A stretch of 64,000 nucleotides of DNA from Liriodendron chinense. Its lineage: Eukaryota; Streptophyta; Magnoliopsida; Magnoliales; Magnoliaceae. The translations under genes were made by a program, and so were the position numbers. Under the pieces are notes generated by a model, which did no database searches, was not told the origin of the DNA, and saw only the letters and a list, made by a program, of their open reading frames with translations. Shown here piece by piece: positions 30,887-43,385 of the stretch. Position 1 is the first letter of the stretch. Each line of letters opens with the position of its first letter. Location of the stretch: assembly GCA_003013855.2 (NCBI GenBank), contig ML058554.1, positions 806,001 to 870,000 of the forward strand. The letters are read 5' to 3'.

Positions 30887-33800
30887 TCAGCTGCCACAGG
30901 CTCAATCTGGGTCAGGCGGTCAGGCGACAGCCCAACACTCACCCAGCCAATGTTAAGTTGGGATGGTCTATCGGGTCTAGTGAAAACCCTAGCTCGTATC
31001 ATGGGCAGCAGTCCGGGCTTTTGCTTGACTGCATTTCTCTCGCACTCACACACCACTCACCATAGCGGCACACGTGGTCAATGTCTGGTGGGCCAAACAT
31101 GTACCTTGAATGCAGACCCTTGGTCAATTTCTTCACCTTATATTTCTTTAGGCAAATGCATGGGACCCATTTCATGATTTTTGGGTCATTGCATCTACAC
31201 GTGATCAACGGCTCAGATCTATAACAGACATGCGAGAATGGCACGATAAACCCCTTTTACCTTGCCGAATTACCCCCTTGTAAATGGGTCGGGGCCTTTT
31301 GCCCGAGTGATTACCAGTACAGGGATCCGATGTTGCATCAGGGTCTGAACTCGAGACCCCATCAACATTCTGCTCCTAAAAGACCGAACACAATAAAGAT
31401 CAATGATTACATACAAGGGCTGTACCTGAACTTTCACACTAGTAGAATATCCTATTCGTGAAAGATGTGTGCTGCACCATAACCATCACCTCGCCCAAAA
31501 ATCAGGCCTAGCTATTTGTACACGGCATCAAAATCATTGTACAGCAGTTGTATGACTCAATGGACTGGTGGGCCAACCTAATGATCGGATGGGCTTGATT
31601 TCTATATCAGATGTTCATCGTGGTGTGGCCCAGTATATTATACGCCTGTGACTCACATTCAATCTCTAACCTAATACATTAAACTCATTTGTGGCTCGTA
31701 TGGAAAGTATGCACCAGTCACAACAATCCAAGCTGTTGAAATCATGTATCGCTGTCTGAGTGGAGCTTTGACTCAATCATGTTGATATGTCATCTCACCT
31801 ACCCAACTGAATTTAGAGTGTGGGACAGTTTTTAGCCGCCCATTTGATGGTCACCTTTTGGATGGTTAGAATTGTTTGGTCAGTGTTATTTTCTGGTTTT
31901 CCACCTCCACAAATACGAACCCACTTTATATGGTCCAGATTCTCTCGCATGCATGACACACGTGTGGTGCTTGAATTTCCACCATTTAATACTTGTTGCA
32001 AACGATTTTATTTTAACCTTTAAATAAACACAGTGATGGCTTTTTAGCCCATCATATTAACTTTCTTTTAAATAAAAGCTAGGGAAAGAGCCACTTTGTG
32101 TGCGGGGCAACCCATCTGCATGACCCCATGTGACAAAAGTGATTGAGATCCAGACCATCAATAGGGTGGGTCCCAATTTGAATCCGTAGATGCTTTGCTT
32201 GAAAATCAAGAAATCCGCTGATGGAAGAAAAGTGCGCACACACACACACAAAAGGCTTAGAAAAAAAATCGGACTAAACTTCTTTTATTGCTAACCATTT
32301 ATTTTAGAAGTTGTAGCTTAACCGATCACTAAGCAAGCCATATTTAGTTCAATGGCATTTGATGGTGGGGTGGATGGCTTGGATCTCTCACATATGCTCC
32401 TTTGGCACATAAATGGTATGTAGATGGGCTACCTTGCGACTTTCACACATCTTGGCTTAGCAAAGCTCAATAAAAATACTGACAATGACATGCCATTCAT
32501 GTACTGGGTTAAAATTATAGAATACATAAATCTTAAGTCTAACCTGTTCCACTATAAGTTACCGTTCACCCAACATGGATAACCGTTCACCCAACATGGA
32601 TAACTTTCAATGTATTAAGTCCATGTGACATCCAACCCTTCTAATAAGTTGGGCCCAATACAACAATCACCTCATGCCTAACTCAGCCCATTTACTTTTC
32701 AAGTGGGTCACATCATGGAAAATAATTTTTTAACCATTGATTATAAATAACAAAAATACAATATTGATCCTATGCAATTAATATTTGGAAGTTATCCCAT
32801 GGGTGGTTCATAACTTATAGTCCAACTAGTTAGACTTAGACTCTCTTAAGCAAATGCTAATAAATGTGACACACACGCCATACACATGAAAAGAGAACTG
32901 GTCAGGGGCAGTCGTTTGATGGCCAACTCTCCAATGTAATTAGTTAAAGATAAAGGTCATTTGACTAACAGGCTTGAGTGCTAAGGAGACACACTAACCC
33001 CGTGGGTGCATTGTGTGATAGACTAACCATGTGGGTGTGTTGCGCAACTAATAAGGCAGGAGCGTTGCATGATTGAAAAAAAAAAGGTCATTCGATATTG
33101 CAGATACACAGGCACTTATGAATGGTACACATGACATATCGTAACCCAAATTAAATTTGTTAATTTGTAGAGCCCACCATGATTAAGTTACAATATAAAA
33201 ATCAGGTTGGTTGAACAATCCTATCCTGTGTTGGCGGACCATCACTTTCCAAAATAAGACCATTTAATGTTTTTCAGTTTCTATCATCTAATAAATATCC
33301 AACAATCTAATATTTTAATAGCCAAATCAGATTAATTCTTATTAAATGGTACGTGTAAACTGGTTCCCATAATTTGGACTGTTTAGTTTGAATGATTTCC
33401 AACCGTATAAGCAAGTTCTGAGGAATTCTATCATGCACCATTCTCCCAAAGTATTTCTCATAGAGGAAAACACGTGCAACTTGCATCTGTGCGAATCAGC
33501 ATAGCTGGTTGTATGACATCCAGTCGATCTAACAAGGTTTCCCCATCATGAAAACAGGATGGCCCAAAATTCACACTAATCCTATTATCATGTGGGCCAC
33601 ATGCTAGGAAAAAAAAAAAAAAAAAGTAGAGCCAAAACCTTAAATTCATGTGGTGACCCACTTGATAATTGGATTAGTATGATTTTTGGGGCAAACATGT
33701 AAACCGTTTGGATGAACAAATACACCACAGTGGCCCTGCATCCCAGCTAGTTGCATTTACAATTAGCTCTAGGTGACATCACCCGTTAGGGATTCCTCGG

Positions 33801-34070
33801 TGCTTCAGGTCAGCAGCCGGGCTTGGGGATTTACCACAGTGAGGTAAAGTGAAATTGAGAGAATTTTATTTGTGGAACAATCATTTAGGGCCTGCTTGGA
33901 TTCGGTGAAATAGTAGGAAAGGAAATAAAGTTTCTGAAGAAGCTATCTTTCCATTGTTAGTAAATATCAAAATCACAGGAAAAGGGAAAGAAATCTAATT
34001 TCTCACTCCACCGAATCTCTTGCTTTTTTATTTTCTCACCAAAGCCTAATGGCGTTTCGTTTCCCACGTT
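30887..34070. other. Intergenic, no gene recognised
   Basis: No coding region could be supported. A 22-bp direct duplication 'ccgttcacccaacatggata' occurs at 32562-32605. Short AC and A runs are the only other obvious repeats. Confidence 0.45.
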
Positions 34071-34075
34071 TTCTC

Positions 34076-34592
34076 GAGTGAGGATTAGGTGCGCCTTGGC
34101 ATCGCGCAAGATAGTGTAGCCCTTACCGTGGCCCACCTCAATGTCCGTATCTTATATCCACACCGTCCATTCATTCTTCCACTTTATTTTATTGCACAAA
34201 CTTAAAAATGAATCAGATCCAAATCTCAGGTGGACCATACTATAAGAAACAATGGTGATTGAATGCCCCACCATTAAAAACTTCTTAAGGCCCACTGTAA
34301 TGTTTATTTTCCATTCAAACAGTTGATAAGGTCACGTATTAATCTTGGATGAAGATTAAAAAAAAAAAAGTATCCTTGCGATCCAAAACATTTGTAGCCC
34401 ACAATAAGTTTTTAATAATTAGTCACCACTGCTTTTTATTGTATGGTCTACTTGAGATTTGAATTTATTTCATGTTTGAGAGCATGCCCTAAAATGATAT
34501 GAAAATACAGATGAACGGTGTCGATGTAAAATAACATCAAGAACGGCTTATGATAAAGGCTACTCGGCTTGGGTGAGGCAGCCAATCCACTC
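34076..34592. repeat. MITE-core copy with GGATTAGGTG end
   Basis: The left end reads GTGAGGATTAGGTGCG, and the complement of the right end reads GGGAGTGGATTGGCTGCC. The core words 'ggtggaccatactataag', 'ccaccattaaaaacttct' and the mirrored 'gtatggtctacttgag' are present. No convincing target duplication was found. Confidence 0.68.
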
Positions 34593-34639
34593 CCGCATTC
34601 TTCCTTAGGATTCGTTGGCATTGTCAACCCCTCCAATAC

Positions 34640-35085
34640 GCACATGGGTGCAAGTAGGTGCTGAAAAAACTTTGTAGGCTCATCATGATGTATGTGTTTT
34701 ATCTTTGCCGTCCATCCATTTTCCAGCTCATTTTAAGGCATGAGCCCAAGAGTGAGGCCAATCCAAATCTCAGGTGGACCACACCATAAGAAACAGTGGT
34801 GATTGAATGCCCACCATTAAAAACTTCTTTGGGGCCAAGAAAGTTTTGGATCAAGTTGATATTTCTGTTCTCCCTCACTAGCACGTGTGACCTAATTAAC
34901 AAGTTGGATGGCGACTAGACATTATAGTGGGCCTTAGAAAGTTTTTAATAGTGTGCGTTCAACTACCATTGTTTACCATAGTATAGGTCCACCCCATAAA
35001 ATGAGCTGGAAAAATGGACGGACGGCGTGGATAAAACAAATATATTGTGGTGAGACCCACATATCTTTTCTAGCACTTACAGGAA
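34640..35085. repeat. MITE-core copy with GTGCAAGTAGGTGCT end
   Basis: The left end reads GGTGCAAGTAGGTGCTGAAA, and the complement of the right end reads TTCCTGTAAGTGCTAGAAAA. The core is palindromic, with 'ggtggaccacaccataag' on one side and 'accatagtataggtccacc' on the other. Confidence 0.65.
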
Positions 35086-35117
35086 TGAAAGGGCCACACT
35101 GCCATGTCCGACTGAAA

Positions 35118-35600
35118 TAGGGAGTGAATTAGGTGCGGCTCCTGGCCTTACCCAAGATCGTTCAGCCCTTACCATTAGGCCCACCTTCATGCATGTAATC
35201 TACATCCACGCTGTCCATCCATTTTTTTAAATCAGTTTAGGGCATGGGCAAAAAAATGAACCATATTCAAATCTCAGGTGGACCATACTACAAGAAACAA
35301 TAGTGATTGAACTCCTCATCATTAAAAACTTTCAAAGGCCCACTTTTAGTGTTTCCATAATGTTTATTTGTCATCCACCTATTGATAAGGTCAAACAAAC
35401 CTTGATAGGGGAAAAAAAATTTCAGCTTGATCCTAAACTTTTATGGCTTAAAAGAAGTTTTTAATGGTCATTCACCATTGTTTCCTATGGTATAGTGTAC
35501 CTTGGATTTGGATCTATTTCATTTTTGCCCTCATTCTATGGCAAGTTTGATGTCAAATCTACTCCATTCATCAGGATTGTCCCTCAATATGAGGCGTTGG
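35118..35600. repeat. MITE-core copy, one end only
   Basis: The left end reads GGGAGTGAATTAGGTGCG. The core words recur ('ggtggaccatactacaag', 'cctatggtatagtgtacc'). The right terminus is lost in AT-rich sequence. Positions 35600-36600 hold nothing recognisable. Confidence 0.6.
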
Positions 35601-36636
35601 GACATGAAATCAGCTCTATTCAAAACTTAAAAGGGCATTTTCATAAGAAACTATGTTGATAGAATGAACATAGATTTGTACATAGATGCCAAATATTCCA
35701 TCTAGATCAGGTGCCCCTAAAGTGGAGCTTGCATTCATCCTAAATACTTTCAGACTATAAGTTATAAATAAAAAAAATTTCTCAATAGAATTTTATTTTG
35801 CCTAATATATGATTTGAAAATAGACTTTAATTTTTCTAAAAAATGTTGTCGATATACAAACATGAGAAATAATATTTTCTTTCCCACAAATAATGTTTCT
35901 CGATAAATACAATTTCTTTTCCTACCCTTTCAATAAATCCAAACATGTCCTTACGAGATTTAATGATTCGTAATAGAGATTAGATTCATTTTCTTTTTCA
36001 TTTTCATTTTTTACCTATCTAGTCCTGGTCGGAGCATTTTATTCAGTAATAAAGATAATAATAAATAGAAATGAATTAATGACTTGACCATGTATCAACC
36101 TTCCCTAATTTAATATTCTAGTAGGATGATCATTGCTCCCTGCACACTTTAAAATTGTACAAGTGGCATACACTAATGCAATTAAAATGTCCAAATCATC
36201 AGACCCATTTAAAAGGTCACCATTCAAAATTCAGATTGATTTAACAATCCTAATCCCTATTTAGTAAACATTTGCTTGTGGAATTTGGACCTTTGACTGT
36301 GTCAGTTTGACCGTCCATTAAACGTCCGCCAATCAACCAATCGGAGAACTACATCAGTGTAATTTTTTACCCGAGACGTGGACGGTTTTTTTTTGTATTA
36401 ATTACATATATACCATTTAGTACAATTTGCGTGCCTGTCTATCAACCAGCCATACTTTGCTAGAGTATTTAGAGTGATAAATAGGGGGTATCTTTTTATG
36501 GGAAACCTCCAATCAGACAGGTGGCTCTACCTTGAAAATGATCTAATTGCGCTATATTTTGGCTTTAAAAATCCTTCTCATCTTTTAATAATGAATAATG
36601 TACACTGATTGCATGCAATTTTTGCCCCCACATGGA

Positions 36637-37013
36637 GAGAAAAATTTTGCTACACCCACGAGTTACCTACGCTAGCTACACCGGGTGTAGCAATGACCCA
36701 CCATGATGTATTTGTTGTATCCACGCCCTCCATCCATTTGGCGAGATCATTTTATAATATGACACTAAAAATCAGGAAGATTCAAATCTTAAGTGGACCT
36801 AGAACAGAAAATAATGGGAATTGAACGCCAACCATTAAAAACTTCTTGGGGGCTACCTGAGTTTCTGATCTGCCTTATTTTTGGTATCATGCCCCAAAAC
36901 GATCTCTTCAAATGGATGGACGGAGTGGATACAACACATACATCATGGTGGGGCCATTATTACACCCGGTGTAGCTAGCGTAGCTAACTCGTGGGTGTGG
37001 CAAAATTTTTCTC
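36637..37013. mobile_element. MITE with long near-perfect inverted ends, 377 bp
   Basis: The left end is GAGAAAAATTTTGCTACACC, and the complement of the right end is GAGAAAAATTTTGCCACACC. Pairing continues through 'acctacgctagctacaccgg' for about 90 bases. The 5-base direct repeat atgga borders both ends (36632-36636 and 37014-37018). The inner sequence is the shared core ('gcccaaccattaaaaactt'-like). Confidence 0.82.
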
Positions 37014-37222
37014 ATGGAAAGATTATGGCCTAAAATCGTGGAGGTGATGGGAATTGTCGATCACTTATTTTCTGTTATTTTTGGAGGTAGAATGGGGGAG
37101 CGTTGACCTTTCCTATTAAGCCTTTTCAGTTGTACATTTGTGGGCCACCAGTGGGATGACTAAAGTAGTTCATGACTGCAAGTTTTGGACTATGGTGGCC
37201 CAAATATATCCATTATTAATAG

Positions 37223-37570
37223 GGACGCGGATTGTGCTGGTCGGACCTTTAAGCGTCCGACCAGATATGTGTGGGGCCCACCATGATGTATATGTTTATC
37301 CACGCCATCCATCCCTTTTCTAAGGCCATTTTAATATATGGGCTAAAAAATGAGGCAGATCCAATGCTCCAGTGGACCACACAAGAGATTACTCTTGCAT
37401 TTAATGCAACCAAGCTTACTATTTGGTGTGGTCCACTGAAGCATTGGATCTGCCCCATTTTTGTGCCAACTCCATAACATGATCTTAGAAAATAGATGGT
37501 CCGCGTGGATAAGCAGATACAATATCACGGTGGGCCCCCACACAGACCTGGTCGGACGCAATCCGGGTCC
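37223..37570. mobile_element. Mutator-type MITE, 348 bp, perfect 9-bp duplication
   Basis: The left end reads GGACGCGGATTGTGCTGG, and the complement of the right end reads GGACCCGGATTGCGTCCGAC. Perfect 9-bp duplications tattaatag flank it (37214-37222 and 37571-37579), the size typical of Mutator-like elements. The core has 'ggcagatccaatgctcca' mirrored by 'actgaagcattggatctgcc'. Confidence 0.9.
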
Positions 37571-37579
37571 TATTAATAG

Positions 37580-38347
37580 AGGTGGTAATGTGTCAGGTCT
37601 AAGACTTCAAGTAAGGTTAGGGTCAGTCCAAGCCTGACCCATTTGCTAAAAGGGCCCAAAAATCCAGAACCCTTCTGCCTAGGTCCCAAAATCCAGCCTA
37701 GTCCATATTTCAGGTGAGCCACACCAAAGGTAAGAGTGGGGTACATCAGCGATGGGACGCCCACACCAGAACTTCCAGATGGAACATATGGTCCACATTA
37801 TTGTGTATATGCCATCAGATGCGTCCCAACAGCATGAAGGGACAACGAAAGTCAAGACTATTCCAAAACTTAGGTGGGCCACCACAAGTGAATACATAGC
37901 TTTTAGGTGCGATTGTATGTTGCTGCATGTGGTGTATCCCACCTGAATTTTGTATCCGGATGGCTCCTGCGTTGTGCGGCGAACATGTGGAGGCACACCA
38001 GGTTGATTCCACTGTACATCATAGGTGGGCCCTATGCATGAAGAGAACAAGGGCAGGTCGAGTGGGCTCAATGCTAGCCTGAGCCGGACTGTTTTCTAAC
38101 CTCGGTGCACCCAAAACCTGATAAACTCAACCGGTGCTCGTCTTTTAATTGGTCGGGTTGGCTAGCCCGCCGGTTGGTTCGACCCAACTCACTGCCAACC
38201 TTCAACTGTCAACACAGGAGGCCACAGAATTCTATTTTAAGAAAATCAAATTTATTAGAAATATTTGATATTAGCCATTTTCCATTTTCTCTTCAAGTTC
38301 GTATCACATCGCTAGAATTCTCTTTATTTTCTATAGGCTTACGGTGC
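37580..38347. other. Repeat-derived intergenic sequence
   Basis: It has degraded 'ggtcaggtctaag' (hAT-like) and 'gtgggccaccacaagtg' (core-like) words. No gene was seen. Confidence 0.4.
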
Positions 38348-38389
38348 GTTTGGTTGCACCAAATATCATGATATTTAGTGCAACCAAAC
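38348..38389. repeat. Near-perfect 42-bp palindrome
   Basis: The arms are GTTTGGTTGCACCAAATATC and its complement, with one mismatch around 'atcatgat'. Related arms lie farther apart at 24474 and 24575, so this may be a MITE collapsed to its two ends (inference). Confidence 0.85.
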
Positions 38390-38399
38390 ACACAATGCT

Positions 38400-41300
38400 G
38401 TAAGAATTTCATTCAGTGGAGAGCATTTCCTGTTGCCATTTCTGTTTTCACAATCTCCTCTCTTCAGACAATAGCTCTGCAAATCTGCAAAGAATACCAA
38501 TAATAAAGAGAAATGATTCTCATAAACAAGCAATCGCTGTTGTATAAGGAGCTGTTTGGATGGGAGTAAATGGAGGTAAATGAGAGGAATTGAAAGTAAA
38601 TGGAGGTAAATGGAAGCGAAATTAAAGAAGAAGAAGAAAATAACAGAAAATTGAGTGAATTGAGCGGATTCAATCAATCACCCGATGAGAGCTTGTCCGT
38701 TGGTGCCACCATTTTGATCAACTGCTTTGAAGATTCTGGTGTCCAAGTTCACCTTGGAAGCAGGTTTCTTCAAGAACTGTTCACCTATCTTTTAAAGATT
38801 CTCTATATTTTTCTCCGTCGCTCCAAAGATTCTTCGTGACAACTGGAGATGAGATACGAAAACCAATTGACTGATCGGAATTAAAATGCGATTTGAAAGG
38901 ACGGCCTTGATTTGGGCTCTTGATCCCTGCAAGATAGCACAGAAGGCTAAGAGGTGGCCGGGTTCCGGCCGTTAGTCCTCCGATGCCAAAGTCCAGTTGA
39001 TTGGTTTTGAGAGTAATAGATTTTTTTTTTTAATCAAAGATTCAGTCTACCTATAGTCAAGGCATTCTTCTACCTTTATAGGCGTTGGAAAAGATATTCT
39101 AGGCTGGAATCGTGGCCAATATCAAGTCAGAGATCTCAGCGGATATCTCGGGACTGGGCCGTTCCGATCCTTAAGGGCTGCGTCATCCGCTTTCTGTTAT
39201 AGGAGAAGGGATAAGGTTGGCTTTTACCGATGTCCCGACCCTAACTATGATTCGAACTGATCTCTTGGGACAAGATAGTCGGGTAGACTTTATCTGTGTC
39301 ATTTTGACTTCGGATCATCACATACCAAGGTCTCGTGCATAGCTCAGTTCATATAGATTTTCTACCCATAACAGGGCCCACTTGATGATGGCGTGTTGAG
39401 GTGCGTCTTGGAACCGCACTATATTGGCATGGTGTTGTTCTAGTTCTCGATGCTTTTTTTTTTAAAATTTAAACTTTATATATAAAACTGAGCAAATGCT
39501 CGCTATACAGACCTACTGTTCTCGGTGCTTATCACCTTAGTTCGCTGGCCTCATCTTTCCCATCACCCTCGCCATCTATTTCTCGGTCCAAGTCCACCAT
39601 TTTCATTGCACCACGACACCCTCCACCCTCCGTCATGCATTCCTTCAGCTAAATCTCAATATTTTCGCCTATCTCTTCACTCCAGACCATTCTAAGACCA
39701 GCAACTCGGACTTAGTTGAGAAATGAGTCAAGATTACATTTCCTGGCTTAAAATCTGAATTCCAGTGAAATCCAATTTTAATTGGTGTGTTTGGAGGCAA
39801 ATTCCAGCCAAACAAAATTTCATCTGAAAGCCTAAATTGGTTGGCATGGGGATTAGTGTAAACAGCGTGGGGCTGTTTCTATGGAAGGAAAAATAGGCAG
39901 GAGTGAGTCATTCAATATTAATGATAATACCGCTAGGGTGGTGCCCCACCTCAACATATGCATTGTACATCTATGATGTATGCGCTTTATATTGATGCAA
40001 TCCATCCATTTTGAGAGCTCAATTAAGGGCATTAGACAAAAAATGAGGCAGATCTAAATCTCAAATGGACCACACCATAGGAAAATAGTGTTGATTGAAC
40101 GTCCACCATTAAAAACTTCGTAGGGCCCACTATAATGTTTATTTACCATCCAACCCGACCATCTGTCTTGCGGGACTACTATAGGCCAAGGGTCAAGTTC
40201 TTAGGTGGATCCAAAGTCCAAGTGGGCCATGCCACAAGCAACATTTGGATTACATAGTTTTCAACCAAATAGAATCTGAATTTCATATTTTTCAACCAAA
40301 CAACAAGTTCTAGATGGAATCTGAGTTTCCAATTTAGTTTCTGCAATTTTGAATTCCAACATTAAAATTTGAATTTTCTCTAGAATCTAGATTCTACAAC
40401 CAAACAGGCCCTTAGTAACCTTTTATTTTTTACCACTCATTGAAGATTTAAAATCTTCAAATATAGGAGATAGTTAAGACATCCCCATCTTCATGACCTA
40501 ACATGGGCTGCACCCGCCACAAATTAATATATCGGGCAGACGTTCAATGTGTTAGAGCCCTTTGATCTAGTGGGTCAGTATGCTGATGTGAAACAACCCT
40601 AAACAATCACGCAACCATTATAGCCCTCAAGCATTTGAAAAACCATCTCAATAGTATAAAAAAGGCTTGATGATCTATGGTTGAACTGAAAGTAAGGCTC
40701 ATGATAGAGTGGAATGGCAAAACAACATTCACATACCTGGCCCTAATTTGACGTAGGGAGGACATGGGAGGTCGATCACCGTCTTCCTCACCGGTGGTTC
40801 TCATTTTCACAAGAGGAAATAAGAGATAAAAAAATGAAATTAATTTTGAATAAATTGATAATAATTGATTCAGTTTAATTTACAATGCATATAAATAGTA
40901 AACTAAGCCCTAAGTATCAGACTCGAACTCAAACTCAAACTCCCAGAAGTCTCTCAATCCTACTAAAACTCATGGTTTTTTGCTAAAAATAGAAAGTTTT
41001 CAAACGGGCCCAACCATGTTGTTCTACTAATTATTCTAAGCCCTTTTCATGTTGGGCACAAACTTTAAAACCCTGCGAATCAAAAGTTAAGATCGAATTA
41101 AAATTTACTATAAATAATAAATCTGAAATAAAACTAGCCTAACGACCGTCAATCTAATCAAATCTCGCGATTTTGGCACGGGCAACCTGGCATAGCGGGG
41201 TTGAGTGGCTAAAGTAGCTTGAGCTACCCCAAAATCATATATTATATGTCCAGAAACTCATTTCGAATTGCAAGATACCGTTTTACGGTTCTGATGGTTC

Positions 41301-42725
41301 GGATCACTTCCGACCCCGACCGGTCTTCTTTTGGTCCATTTGGACTATGAAATAATTGGCGACCCGCTCTACATCATAATTAATTAAGATAGGGCTTAGA
41401 TGATGATGATGATTCAATACATTGGTGCCACCAATGCAATAGGCAAGGTTTATTATCTATAATTTTTGGACTATCTATAGGTAGATCAATGATCCCAATC
41501 ATCTTAGATATTATCCACATGGTTAAGCTCACATTGCTTTAGCAAATTTACTGTGGGAAATAATCATGTGTGTGGTGGCATCGTGATCCATAGGGACACT
41601 TGGAACACTCCAATCACAAGAGTAAGACGGTCTATTAGATACAACATACATTTCATGTGTTACATATGAGAAGGATGTCTCGATAAAAGTGGTGCTTTGG
41701 AACCATAAGTGATCCTTGATCGGCCTATTGAAGAGAACTATCAAATAACAAAGTAGACCTATGCTTATACAAATGATCATAATCCTGGTGTTGCTTCGGA
41801 GAGGGCCCCTATAACAATAACTATGGGCTCCTCTCCATTTAAATTAAGCTCTTCTCTTTCTACTCATCCCATTTACTCTCCCTCTCTTTATAAACATTAT
41901 TTTGTGAGTGGAGAAGAATTGAGGAGAATGATGAAAGTCACAATGCCGGAACAATCTACTTCTCTGATAGTAGGGCAAAATCACAATAGCTTGAGACTCA
42001 CAACTAAGAAAGAAAGAAGAAGAACAATCCAACATATGAAGATGTAGAGAGGAAAGTGATACTTCTCATTCAAAACATGTCCATTAAGCTAACATTGTGA
42101 TGTGATTAAAGGTGGTTGTACTAACAATGGGTGTGTGAACTAACCCATTGAAAAAAAAAAGAAAAAGAAAAAAGAAAAAAAGAAAGAAACATGTGCACCG
42201 AGTTAATAAAGAGAAAAGAAGATAAATTATTTCGTATGAGTTCCACCTGACATAGCAATGGAGCTTGGAAGGGCTGCTGGACAGCTCCCTATTCTCTCCC
42301 TTGTTTCTAGTCTCTACTAGGTTTTAAGCGCTGGAAAAAGAGAGATGAAGAAAGTTTGCAAGAGATGGCACCGTAGCCTCTCTTTAACATAGAGATTTTA
42401 CATTAAGTGAGAGGGATACTCACTAATGCTCATGAGAAAAGCATTTGAAAAGATGGAAAAAGAAAGAGAGAGGAAGCATGTGCCAACTACATATGTGCAA
42501 GTGGGCCATAGTACAAAATGACTAAAATGTCCTCATCACACAAAAATACATCATTAGCCTCACTATATCACTGTAATTAAACGATTAAGGAACTAAACCT
42601 ATAAAATACACTTTAATATTTAACATCCCTAAAGTATTTTTCATTTTTGTAAAATCTTTGACCATCTTTCATTTTCTATTTGGGTGAGTGAATCCCAATG
42701 TTGATTTGAGTCCTCAAGCAATGAA
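38400..42725. other. Intergenic, no gene supported
   Basis: The open frames here are short and lack domains (for example 38600-38839 plus and 41823-42047 plus). A partial MITE core lies at 39910-40190, and a LINE-tail micro-insertion at 39456. The rest is AT-rich single-copy-looking sequence. Confidence 0.4.
39456..39517 (-). mobile_element. LINE 3'-tail micro-insertion, 62 bp
   Basis: The minus strand reads TAGGTCTGTATAGCGAGC... AAAGTTTAAATTTT and a poly(A). Flanking 13-bp direct repeats are gttctcgatgctt (39443-39455) and gttctcggtgctt (39518-39530), with one mismatch. This is a severely 5'-truncated target-primed insertion. Confidence 0.78.
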
Positions 42726-42730
42726 CTATA

Positions 42731-43329
42731 TGTTGGGAAACGAACGCCTCAAATCATGATCCCACAAAGGCCACCAGCCGGTCGGTGGGTGTGTCCGACC
42801 GGCCGGCCACACAAAAGACCAAGGCAGCAGTGTTGCTGTCCAGTTTTTAGGCCATCCGACCGGTCGGCCGACTGGCCGGTAGGGGTGTCCGACCGGTTGG
42901 CAGTGTCCTAGTGCAACACGGATTTTGCGCGGTTTCTTTGCGCAAGAGGTTTCTAAATCCGTTTTTCTTTCTATTTAAGGTGTATTTTCGGGATTAGAGG
43001 TTACTAAGGTTGCAAAGGGGATTGAGGGAGCTTCTAGGTGAGAGAAAGAGCTTGAAGAAGAGGGTTTCTTCTTGGATAAGCTTGGGATTTCTCTTGTGGG
43101 CTTGGGTTTTTGAGTCTTGAGTTCCATCTCTTGTAACTTCTGTGATTTATAGTGGATTTGTGTCACTTTGTACCGTGGTTTTTTACTCGTGAGGGGTTTT
43201 TTCATGTAAAAATATGATTGTCTATGTGTGGGTGATTGCATGTATTGTGATTGCATTGTGTGGCTTGTTTGATTGAATTTGTTGCTTGTGTTTGGCTTTG
43301 CTTCCACTGCGGGCCCTCCTATCCTAACA
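42731..43329 (+). repeat. Left LTR of the Copia element (uninterrupted)
   Basis: 599 bp. It has repeated 'gtccgaccggtcgg' palindromic words (42775-42905) and a TATA-like TATTTAAG near 42973. It preserves the empty target of the MITE in the right LTR: 'cttctaggtgagagaaagag' at 43031-43050. Confidence 0.93.
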
Positions 43330-43331
43330 AC

Positions 43332-43343
43332 TGGTATCAGAGC
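43332..43343 (+). other. Primer-binding site, initiator-Met tRNA
   Basis: TGGTATCAGAGC, an exact match to the plant initiator-Met primer site, two bases after the left LTR. Confidence 0.9.
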
Positions 43344-43385
43344 GATCGTTGGGGTGTAGCAGAAATTCGAATCTGAGACAAGAGC

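Noticed and set aside
33886..35953. A 2-kb element with TAGGGCCTGCTTGGATT and TAAGGACATGTTTGGATT ends
   Set aside because: The ends look inverted, but an internal 'ggattcggtg/caccgaatc' pair gives a rival boundary and no target duplication was found.
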